Shown here one piece after another: positions 1 to 6,169 of a DNA stretch of 7,494 nucleotides. Source of the DNA: Desulfocapsa sp. GTDB lineage: Bacteria > Desulfobacterota > Desulfobulbia > Desulfobulbales > Desulfocapsaceae. Numbering within the stretch: the first letter of the stretch is position 1; the number at the start of each line of letters is the position of its first letter. A program made the translations under genes and the position numbers. The stretch is from the NCBI GenBank assembly GCA_029934915.1, contig JAOZLI010000133.1, positions 1-7,494 of the forward strand. The letters are read 5' to 3'. Below the pieces are notes generated by a model. It had not been told where the DNA came from, ran no database searches, and worked only from the letters and a program-made list of their open reading frames with translations.

Positions 1-944
1 AAGGGGTCACCGTAAAACCGGCAAGAGCAACATGGAACACCGGTTTTTTTCAGGAAGCCCTTGTTCGTCGCGGCCTGGAAACGCTGGGTTTTAAGGTTAA
101 AAAGCCAAAAGACCTGCCAAATCCAATTTTTTACAAATCTCTTGTCCTTGGTGATGTTGATTACTGGTGTAACGGCTGGTTTCCGAATCATGACAGTCAG
201 CTGCCGAAAAACTTTTCGGAGAAGGCAGACAAGTATGGTTATGTGGTAAAGGCTGGTGGTCTGCAGGGCTATCTGGTTTCCAAAAAAGATGCTGAAAAAT
301 ATAATATTCAATCCCTGGACGACTTTAAACGGGATGATGTAAAAAAGGCCTTTGACAAAAATAATGACGGTAAAGCGGATCTCACCGCCTGTCCTCCAGG
401 ATGGGGTTGTGAAAATGTCATCGCTCATCATATGGATGTCTATGATCTGGATGCACATATCAATCCGGTCAAGGCAGCCTACGAGGCGGGTATGGCCTCT
501 GCTCTTGCTGAATACAAGAGCGGTGAACCCATCTTCTTTTATACCTGGTCACCAAACTGGACAATCTTCAAACTGAAACCTGGTAAAGACGTTGTGTGGA
601 TCAATGTGCCTAAAATTATCCCTAAAGAGTCCCAGAAAGTGGCTGTAGACCGGATGACTGTATCGGGAATCGTGGGTGCGGTGAGCGATCCTATCAAATT
701 AGGCTTTGTGGTTTCCGATATTCGAGTCGTTGCCAACAAGAAGTTTACACACGCAAATCCTGCTGCTCAGAAATTCTTCGAGGTTCTTACTCTTCCCCTT
801 GGTGATATCAATGAGCAGAACACCAGGATGAATGCAGGTGAGAAATCAGCCAAAGATATTAATCGCCATGTGGATGAATGGATAGCAAAAAACAGTGACA
901 CGTGGAATGCTTGGCTCGCAGCAGCTCGGGCTGCAGCAAAATAG
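1..944 (+). CDS. proX: Glycine betaine/proline betaine ABC transporter substrate-binding protein ProX (5' end outside window)
   Basis: Periplasmic binding protein that captures glycine betaine or proline betaine and delivers it to the ProV/ProW importer for osmoprotection. The frame is open from base 3, so the gene enters from the left edge. 313 residues are visible, beginning at the GVTVKPAR segment that follows the signal peptide in E. coli ProX, so only the leader and a few residues should be missing. The internal GTG at 243 is not the start, because strong ProX similarity continues upstream of it. Counting from base 3, the ligand-cage tryptophans fall at W59 (NGWFP), W134 (CPPGWGC) and W182 (YTWSPNW). 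E. coli has W65, W140 and W188, a constant offset of six. C130 and C136 match the E. coli disulfide C136-C142. The C-terminal half (DINEQNTRM, RHVDEWI) is also typical. proV and proW would be expected to the left. A terminator follows, so it is the last gene of its unit. Confidence 0.95.
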   Translation, partial: GVTVKPARATWNTGFFQEALVRRGLETLGFKVKKPKDLPNPIFYKSLVLGDVDYWCNGWFPNHDSQLPKNFSEKADKYGYVVKAGGLQGYLVSKKDAEKYNIQSLDDFKRDDVKKAFDKNNDGKADLTACPPGWGCENVIAHHMDVYDLDAHINPVKAAYEAGMASALAEYKSGEPIFFYTWSPNWTIFKLKPGKDVVWINVPKIIPKESQKVAVDRMTVSGIVGAVSDPIKLGFVVSDIRVVANKKFTHANPAAQKFFEVLTLPLGDINEQNTRMNAGEKSAKDINRHVDEWIAKNSDTWNAWLAAARAAAK

Positions 945-956
945 ACCAATCCCTCA

Positions 957-1304
957 CTAACATCCCCCAGCCTGGCTCTCCTTAGTCGTTGAGCCAGGAT
1001 TTCTTTTTGTATTCTTTTCCGTACTATTCCGCCCTTCCCTGCCAATGGCAATGTTATTAATAAAGTCTTCTGCTGTTTTTATACGTCGCTTTGCATGATT
1101 ATATTTCATTTTCAGGTGATCACTGGCTTTTTGGGCCTCGTGCTCATCCCCGTTACGGATAAACGTACAGCCGCTATTTGCTAGATATGTAAGCAGGTAG
1201 TTGATTTCTTCATTGTCAGCAGCATGGGAGTTATTCCCTGAAAAGAGAATGCAAAATATGCCAATGATCAGTAGTGGTGTTATTGTCTTCAATTCGGCGT
1301 TCAA
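957..1304 (-). CDS. DUF5329 (YfeK-like) small secreted protein, C-terminus probably altered
   Basis: Small exported protein of unknown function. An N-terminal signal peptide (hydrophobic TPLLIIGIFCILFSG, then NNSHAA-D) precedes the family core: INYLLTYLANSGCTFIRNG at about residues 34-52, SDHLKMKYNHAKRRI at 61-75, then TAEDFINNIA. This resembles E. coli YfeK (FVRNGDAH, SHLRLKL, IDTAEQFIDKVA). YfeK-type proteins then carry a serine-rich stretch and a GKPYIV-like motif. Here the frame instead continues as a polar tail that is encoded across the proX terminator. No ATG start exists. In-frame TTG codons at 1304 and 1292 are the candidates, and the one at 1292 gives the cleaner leader (MKTITPLL). 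I see no convincing ribosome binding site at either. It lies 20 bases after the phospholipase D stop on the same strand, so co-transcription is likely. The fold assignment is fairly secure. Whether the protein is intact is doubtful. Confidence 0.7.
   Translation of the reverse strand: MNAELKTITPLLIIGIFCILFSGNNSHAADNEEINYLLTYLANSGCTFIRNGDEHEAQKASDHLKMKYNHAKRRIKTAEDFINNIAIGREGRNSTEKNTKRNPGSTTKESQAGGC
971..1008 (+). terminator. Intrinsic terminator after proX
   Basis: A perfect 8-bp stem, CCTGGCTC (971-978) with GAGCCAGG (991-998), encloses a 12-base loop and is followed by ATTTCTTTTT on the + strand. It starts 26 bases after the proX stop, the classic layout of a Rho-independent terminator. 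On the - strand the stem is not followed by a T tract, so it should act mainly for proX. The - strand DUF5329 reading frame runs straight through it, which casts doubt on the last residues of that frame. Confidence 0.85.
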
Positions 1305-1327
1305 TGTTAGATGTTCGGTGTTGATTA
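1293..1327. repeat. Imperfect 7-base tandem repeats
   Basis: Four adjacent heptads, TTCGGCG, TTCAATG, TTAGATG and TTCGGTG (1293-1320), follow a TTCRRYG-like pattern. A weaker fifth, TTGATTA (1321-1327), contains the phospholipase D stop. Read on the - strand they form CACCGAACATCTAACATTGAA-type DNA. They fill the gap between the phospholipase D gene and the DUF5329 gene and cover the TTG at 1304. The periodicity is seen directly. Similar short TTCGATG-type heptad tracts occur between genes in various bacteria, to my recollection, and their role is unclear. Four units is short, so chance cannot be excluded. Confidence 0.5.
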
Positions 1328-2902
1328 CAACTGCGATTCAATGGGCAGCAAGCCCAAGAGAAAAATACCAAAGCGTTGCCAGACAGAACTGTGTGGATCA
1401 TAGTTCCATGTCTTTTCAACGCCATCTTCTAATCCATGCCAGCGGATATGTTCAATACCGTTTTCATCTGTAACAAGTTCAAGACGATAGACCAACTTAT
1501 CAACGATACGATCAAATCCACTTGCAACCTCTCCAGCTAATTCCTCGGAAGTTACCATAATGCCAATTTCTGTATTTTCAACCACAGACCGTGGGTCAAG
1601 ATTAAGAGAACCGACAAAAACATTTTTTCGATCGAATACAAAAGATTTGGCATGAAGGCTGGCCTTTGAGGAACCGTAATTACCTTTTTTTTCTTTACGC
1701 TCCTCCTTGCTGAGAACTTTGTTCATTTCGTAGAGTTCAACTCCGGCCCGAAGTAGAGTCGTACGATATTTTGCATATCCAGCATGCACGATACCCACGT
1801 CAGTGGAGGCGAGAGAGTTGGTAAGAATACGCACCCGAATTCCATTTTTACTAAGATTAGAAAGAGATGCCGTCCCCGTTTTGCCAGGTACAAAATAGGG
1901 GGAAAATATAATAAATTCATTCTCAATACGTTTAAAATACTGAGTAAATTGAGATGCCAGGGTTAACGAGGAATCCTCGTCATAGCTTATCAGTTTATCG
2001 GGATGATCGGAAAGCACTGTGGCGATCCCCAAACTATATACCAGAGTATCATTTTGTATTTTCTTATACAGATCAGAATCAACAAGTCTCATTTTGTATG
2101 CATACACAATTTCACTGTTTACATACTGCTCTAATCGCTCAATTCCTTCATTGTAATCTTCTTCACCAACTAGATCAGGTCGTAACGTTGCAATGGGATA
2201 GGCAAGAGGACTGTTCCAGTACTCATCAAAGGACGTTGATACTTCTTTAACTATTGGTCCTATGGCCATAACATCCAAATCTGCAAAAGCAAGGGATGGA
2301 TCTGCATCAAAATATTCATTGCCGATATTTCGCCCGCCAACAATGGTAACCTGATTATCTGCCGTCAATGATTTGTTGTGCATTCTCCGTGTAACCGAAC
2401 CAAACCCGGTTAGCAACTGCGATGTTCTACTGCGAAATGAGCGAATGAAAGGGTTAAAAACACGAACTGAGATATTGGGATGAGAAGCAACAGCTGCAAG
2501 CCCTTTATCCCGACTCTCAAGATCCATATCATCAATAAGCAGACGAACTCTGATACCACGCTCAGCTGCTTTAATCAGTTGCTCACCAAAAAGAATTCCT
2601 GTGAGATCATTGTGAATCATATAATACTGCGCATCGATACTTCTTTCGGCGTGCCGTATAACAGCCATGCGGGCAGTATAGGCATCAAGACCATTGGCCA
2701 GCAAAAAAAACCCTGACTCCTCAGAAGGTTCCTGTATCAGGATCCGACTCTCTATTCCAAATGCCGTGTCATCAGTGTCCTGGAGTGCATAGGTTTTCGG
2801 AGCATTGATATTCGATGGCAAAGACGCGCAACTACTCAGAATAAAAAAAACAAAAACAACGGGAAGAAATTTACTAATAGAATATTTTATTTTATAATTC
2901 AT
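1325..2902 (-). CDS. Phospholipase D family lipoprotein, ClsC/YmdC-like cardiolipin synthase
   Basis: Membrane-anchored phospholipase D superfamily enzyme of 525 residues. The best family match is ClsC (YmdC), which makes cardiolipin from phosphatidylglycerol and phosphatidylethanolamine. A hydrophobic leader ends in the lipobox LSSC (22-25), with Ala at +2, so outer-membrane sorting is expected under E. coli rules. Both HKD motifs are complete: H175-N-K177 with D182 followed by GGRN (189-192), and H417-A-K419 with D424 followed by GSLN (431-434). The acidic ENTEIG stretch (443-448) follows the second motif as in active enzymes. MHNKS...VTIVGGRNIGNEYF is very close to YmdC, and the tail ending in GLLPIESQL is also typical of this subgroup. 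The ATG at 2902 opens directly into the signal peptide, but its Shine-Dalgarno is weak (TTAAGAA, very close). It lies 44 bases after the binding-protein gene with no strong terminator between. No YmdB-like partner is visible. The exact lipid substrate is inferred. Confidence 0.88.
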   Translation of the reverse strand: MNYKIKYSISKFLPVVFVFFILSSCASLPSNINAPKTYALQDTDDTAFGIESRILIQEPSEESGFFLLANGLDAYTARMAVIRHAERSIDAQYYMIHNDLTGILFGEQLIKAAERGIRVRLLIDDMDLESRDKGLAAVASHPNISVRVFNPFIRSFRSRTSQLLTGFGSVTRRMHNKSLTADNQVTIVGGRNIGNEYFDADPSLAFADLDVMAIGPIVKEVSTSFDEYWNSPLAYPIATLRPDLVGEEDYNEGIERLEQYVNSEIVYAYKMRLVDSDLYKKIQNDTLVYSLGIATVLSDHPDKLISYDEDSSLTLASQFTQYFKRIENEFIIFSPYFVPGKTGTASLSNLSKNGIRVRILTNSLASTDVGIVHAGYAKYRTTLLRAGVELYEMNKVLSKEERKEKKGNYGSSKASLHAKSFVFDRKNVFVGSLNLDPRSVVENTEIGIMVTSEELAGEVASGFDRIVDKLVYRLELVTDENGIEHIRWHGLEDGVEKTWNYDPHSSVWQRFGIFLLGLLPIESQL

Positions 2903-2946
2903 TTCTTAATAGTTGCGGAATTTGTAAAAAATACTTTTTTAGTTGA

Positions 2947-4098
2947 TTAATACACTTTGACAATAAATTCCAGTTGACCTTTTCGAATACGATTCACAGC
3001 AAGCGGTCGCAAGGCCTTACCGCTAGGCTGAATTGTTATATTTCCCATAATTCCGAGAAAATCAACCGTTTCATGAAGCTTCGTATTAATACAATCTCTG
3101 TCTGAAACATCATCACAACGATTTATGGCATGCCTTAAAATGGCCATTCCTTCAACGCCGATGGCTGGAAAAGTACTTCCTCTTGTTTTAAACTTCGTAC
3201 GAAAGGCCTTAGCAACTTTCTCTCCATGCACTGACATTTCCACATCACTGCTGTATAAATCTGTGGTATAAAAGCCCTCAAGATAATGAGCATCATCACG
3301 CCTTTGGGCAAGGGCTCTGGTCAACAATCCATCTCCTCCCATGGCCATGGGAGTCCATTTTAATTCAACCATCTTCTTTGATATTTCGATAACATGCTCA
3401 GCGGCAATAGGCAAATAGAGCAATTGAACATCGTTATCACGAAGATGTGACAATATTTCTCCATAATCGACTGTCTCAGCAGATATATGGATGACATCAC
3501 TCACTTGCCCTTCAATGGAACCAAATTTCCGTATGAATTCTATAGCCAACGAGCTTGAATGGTTACTTTTCATATTCATAAAAACAGCAACACGCTCAAG
3601 AAGCAGCTCATCACGAACAAAAAGTGCTGCAACTCGAGCCTGAAAATTATTATCAAAGGTTATTTGACTGATATATTTAGTCCCCTTGCTGATATCTGGA
3701 TGGGAGGCAAGAAGAATCACTGTTGGTGTTTTGTGCTGATCAGCCAACGAATTGATGGCCAAAGCTGCAGTACTACTTGATGCAACAATTACAACAGCTA
3801 CCTTGTCGGTTTCTACCAGCTTTATAAAGGCTTTAACGGCAAGTTCCGGTTTGTTTTTATCATCCTCAACAAGCAGCTCAAGGGTATCACCATTATCCAA
3901 CAGGGGATGCAGCCCCACCACTGTTTGTATCCCTTCCAGGCAATCCTGCCCCAACACCTTGTCCGGGCCGCTCATTGGTCCAATAACGCCAATTTTTAAA
4001 ATTTTTCCACTGGGCAGTGTCTTTTCCTGTTCTTTACTGCATGAAAATAGACAAACAAGCAAAAAAAGGGTGAGCAGTGTTGTAAAAATCTTAGTCAT
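2947..4098 (-). CDS. Orphan ABC-type substrate-binding lipoprotein (Peripla_BP_6 / LivJ-like fold)
   Basis: A 383-residue lipoprotein with the two-lobe type I periplasmic binding fold used by branched-chain amino acid, urea and amide importers. The leader ends in LFSC (17-20), giving lipidation at C20. The domain opens with LKIGVIGPMSGP (34-45), the usual first strand of this family, continues with VEDDKNKPELAVKAFIKL (77-94) and VIVASSSTAALA (103-114), and closes with GNITIQPSGKALRPLAVNRI (352-371), also typical. C328 and C336 could form a disulfide. The ligand cannot be named from sequence. No permease or ATPase gene is adjacent, so it either works with a distant transporter or serves as a sensor or envelope component. 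The ATG at 4098 begins the signal peptide. A weak GAG lies 6 bases upstream. On the coding strand a TATACT-like hexamer (4119-4114) sits 5' of the start, but I see no matching -35 box. It may begin a unit with the phospholipase D and DUF5329 genes. Confidence 0.87.
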   Translation of the reverse strand: MTKIFTTLLTLFLLVCLFSCSKEQEKTLPSGKILKIGVIGPMSGPDKVLGQDCLEGIQTVVGLHPLLDNGDTLELLVEDDKNKPELAVKAFIKLVETDKVAVVIVASSSTAALAINSLADQHKTPTVILLASHPDISKGTKYISQITFDNNFQARVAALFVRDELLLERVAVFMNMKSNHSSSLAIEFIRKFGSIEGQVSDVIHISAETVDYGEILSHLRDNDVQLLYLPIAAEHVIEISKKMVELKWTPMAMGGDGLLTRALAQRRDDAHYLEGFYTTDLYSSDVEMSVHGEKVAKAFRTKFKTRGSTFPAIGVEGMAILRHAINRCDDVSDRDCINTKLHETVDFLGIMGNITIQPSGKALRPLAVNRIRKGQLEFIVKVY

Positions 4099-4125
4099 GA
4101 TAAACTCGTAAAAAGTATAATTTCA

Positions 4126-4251
4126 GATGGCTAAGTAAAAAACTTCATATTCAAGGAACGCAAATTTAGTGGAATGAGGCGTACTTAGGTACGTCGTAAT
4201 GACAGTAAATTTGCAGTGACGAAGAAGATGAAGAGTTTTTACAACGCCATC
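4126..4251. repeat. 126-bp nested imperfect palindrome (REP/MITE-like intergenic element)
   Basis: The element begins GATGGC (4126-4131) and ends with its complement GCCATC (4246-4251). The two halves pair along most of their length around the centre GTAC-TTAG-GTAC (4181-4192). Paired blocks are: outer GTAAAAAA-CTTCATATTC (4135-4152) against GAAGATGAAGAGTTTTTAC (4224-4242); middle GCAAATTTA (4160-4168) against TAAATTTGC (4206-4214); inner GGCGTAC (4178-4184) against GTACGTC (4189-4195). It occupies most of the DUF389-to-binding-protein gap and starts 13 bases after the DUF389 stop. There is no open frame and no clear target-site duplication. It could be a non-autonomous mobile repeat or an RNA hairpin that separates or stabilises transcripts. 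The symmetry is visible directly. The mobile nature is inference, though I recall similar GAGGCGTACTTAGGTACG-type repeats in Desulfobacterota genomes. Confidence 0.8.
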
Positions 4252-4264
4252 AGTCATAAGTTTC

Positions 4265-6169
4265 TCAGGGAATATATATAACCTGCATTCTGATCCTAAT
4301 CATATCGGGAAAATTGGATTGAATCTTTTTCCGCACCTGATTCAGATCTTTTCTGGTTAATGGCTCCCGCACAAGTACCCGTACAAGAAGTAGCTTTTCA
4401 TTTCTCTGGAGTTCAATTTCTGCACGTTGAACAATAAGATACTTATCGTTCACCAGAAAACGCTCCTGTTGCCAGCTTTTTTCAAGCACTATGGTGTCCA
4501 CAAGTTCATTATAAGAAAGATAGAGTGGAATAGTTATGACGATTAATATCAGCATTATAAAAATAACGCCCCGCTTATCGCGTACCACTGGAGAATATCC
4601 AAGTAATCGAAAGGTAAAAGTGGCAGCCAGTGTAATCCCAATAAGGTTTGTGGAAAATAATAGGAATGCCTGGGAGAAAAATGTAAAATCTCCCATGCCA
4701 AGCCCTATCCCTGCTACAGCAAGTGGCGGCACCAGAGCCACCGCGATAGACACTCCGGCAAGACTCTGGAGAATCTTTTTATTTGATTTTGTATAGGCAC
4801 CCGCTACACCAGCAACAATTGCAACTCCCAGGTCAAGGAGGCTGGGATGAAGGCGTGCCTGCATCTCCATTGTAATGGGTTTATGGGGAAACAAAAATGA
4901 GATAAGACTGGCAGCAGTGAGGGAAATCAAAACACCAACAACAATGGTGACTATGGATGAACTGGAGAGCTTTGTATCGTGACGCAACAGGCCCATGGAA
5001 AGGGCCACAATGGGTGCCATTAGAGGAGCAAGGAGCATGGCACCAATGACCACGGCAGTACTTGATTGATAAAGACCGATTGCAGCGAGCATGGTACTGA
5101 GTACCATCAATATCAGATAGGTGGACTGCGGCCTGGCATCGTCACGCAGTGAAATAAATAAATCCCGAAATCGCTCTTCAGAAGCATAGGAAAAAAATGA
5201 GAGTTTCTTTTTGCAGGCTTTCACCAGCTCTTTCCCTGCCGGGAGATTTTTTATTTCTATTCGTTCACTGATTTTAGCGCTGTCTGTAACAGGTTTTCGC
5301 AGACTTTCCCCAACATTAACACGCACTGCCCGCGGTATTGTTTCACAGTAAAGCGGTGTCTGTGTTACAGACTCTTCACCATCAATTTCAACCTCAAAGG
5401 GCTGTTCTGTCTCAATGTTTATGGTTGAACTCTTGATATAACCGATGGTACGTGGAATCCGTTTCCGTTGCCCACGACAGCGGAAGGTCTGATATAAAAA
5501 GCTGAAATAATCCATGATGGAGATCGGTGCAGTGATCACCATGGATATCATTCCATCTGTAAGGGAACTGTCATGGGAAATAAGCCGGGAGGCCAGAGTG
5601 CGTTCATGATGCTGGACAATCATACATCCGCTGGCAGCTGTTTTGATTACTTTGCCACTGTCTGTTACAAACTGAAAGGGAAGGAGTCGCAGTTGCCAGA
5701 AACGTTTAAAGGTATTTACAACAGCCAATAATGGATTAATGTCACTGGGTGCATCAATAAGCGGCAGTCTGCCAATTGCTGCCTTAAAGACCAGGATATT
5801 CTTATTGCAAAGAATAATATCCATAATCTGTGCATCGCTCTGCAAAGCGATTTCAAGACTGTTTTCAATCTTTCTGGGCAAATCGTAGCACATGCTCAGG
5901 TTTTTCTGGCCTTTGGTGGGGAGAATACCAATGCTAAAGTCATGTTCCATATTCAGTGCGATGACTGATTTAATTTTACTGAGCGGTGCTGCTATTACAA
6001 CATGATTGCACTGTTGCAGGTATTGTTCGGGCTCGTTTAAAAACTCAGTTAAAAGAACAGGCGTAATCTGGCTACCAAAGGCATTTTGCCTCACCCGACT
6101 GATTAACTCTTCTGTGTCGGTCACATAGAGAAAAAGTGCTGCTTGCACATAAGAAGTCATCGTTTTCAA
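4265..6169 (-). CDS. DUF389 (TIGR00341-type) membrane protein with N-terminal DAGK-like domain
   Basis: A 634-residue two-part protein. Residues 1 to about 290 resemble the diacylglycerol kinase/NAD kinase fold: SIGILPTKGQKNLSM (79-93) sits where kinases have GILPLGTGNDFAR, and VEIDGEE (260-266) followed by IPRAVRVNV (278-286) matches the second domain's closing strands. The GGDGT catalytic loop is absent, with VVIAAPLSK (57-65) in its place, so kinase activity is doubtful. Residues 345-552 form the DUF389 membrane domain with about six to seven helices and the hallmark SSTAVVIGAMLLAPLMAPI (369-387). The protein ends in a charged cytoplasmic-looking segment (560-634). Its role is unknown; transport or lipid-related signalling is possible. 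The TTG start at 6169 overlaps the AsmA stop (TTGA) and has GGAG 7 bases upstream. The ATG at 6160 (residue 4) is the alternative. Translational coupling to the AsmA gene is likely. Confidence 0.85.
   Translation of the reverse strand: MKTMTSYVQAALFLYVTDTEELISRVRQNAFGSQITPVLLTEFLNEPEQYLQQCNHVVIAAPLSKIKSVIALNMEHDFSIGILPTKGQKNLSMCYDLPRKIENSLEIALQSDAQIMDIILCNKNILVFKAAIGRLPLIDAPSDINPLLAVVNTFKRFWQLRLLPFQFVTDSGKVIKTAASGCMIVQHHERTLASRLISHDSSLTDGMISMVITAPISIMDYFSFLYQTFRCRGQRKRIPRTIGYIKSSTINIETEQPFEVEIDGEESVTQTPLYCETIPRAVRVNVGESLRKPVTDSAKISERIEIKNLPAGKELVKACKKKLSFFSYASEERFRDLFISLRDDARPQSTYLILMVLSTMLAAIGLYQSSTAVVIGAMLLAPLMAPIVALSMGLLRHDTKLSSSSIVTIVVGVLISLTAASLISFLFPHKPITMEMQARLHPSLLDLGVAIVAGVAGAYTKSNKKILQSLAGVSIAVALVPPLAVAGIGLGMGDFTFFSQAFLLFSTNLIGITLAATFTFRLLGYSPVVRDKRGVIFIMLILIVITIPLYLSYNELVDTIVLEKSWQQERFLVNDKYLIVQRAEIELQRNEKLLLVRVLVREPLTRKDLNQVRKKIQSNFPDMIRIRMQVIYIP

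Noticed and set aside
243..944. GTG at 243 as the start of a short 233-residue ProX-like protein
   Set aside because: The same frame is open to base 3 and encodes the ProX N-terminal lobe, including a ligand-cage tryptophan, so this is an internal codon of a gene cut by the window edge.
767..1051. - strand open frame antisense to the end of proX
   Set aside because: It is mostly a shadow of proX with no leader or family match. Only its first residues matter, as the possible shifted tail of the DUF5329 protein.
1343..1355. GGGC-AGCAA-GCCC hairpin near the end of the phospholipase D gene
   Set aside because: It is a short stem inside coding sequence with no T tract on either strand, so it is not a convincing terminator.
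2924..2941. A/T-only palindrome AAAAAATACTTTTTT between the binding-protein and phospholipase D genes
   Set aside because: It has no G-C stem, so termination is unlikely. It is ordinary A+T-rich spacer.
3752..4111. + strand open frame of 119 codons opposite the binding-protein gene
   Set aside because: It is a low-complexity serine/threonine-rich shadow of a well-supported gene on the other strand.
4097..4142. Promoter for the binding-protein gene (TATACT at 4114-4119, - strand)
   Set aside because: The -10-like hexamer is plausible, but the region 17 bases upstream is only TTTTTT inside the palindrome arm, too weak to list as a promoter.
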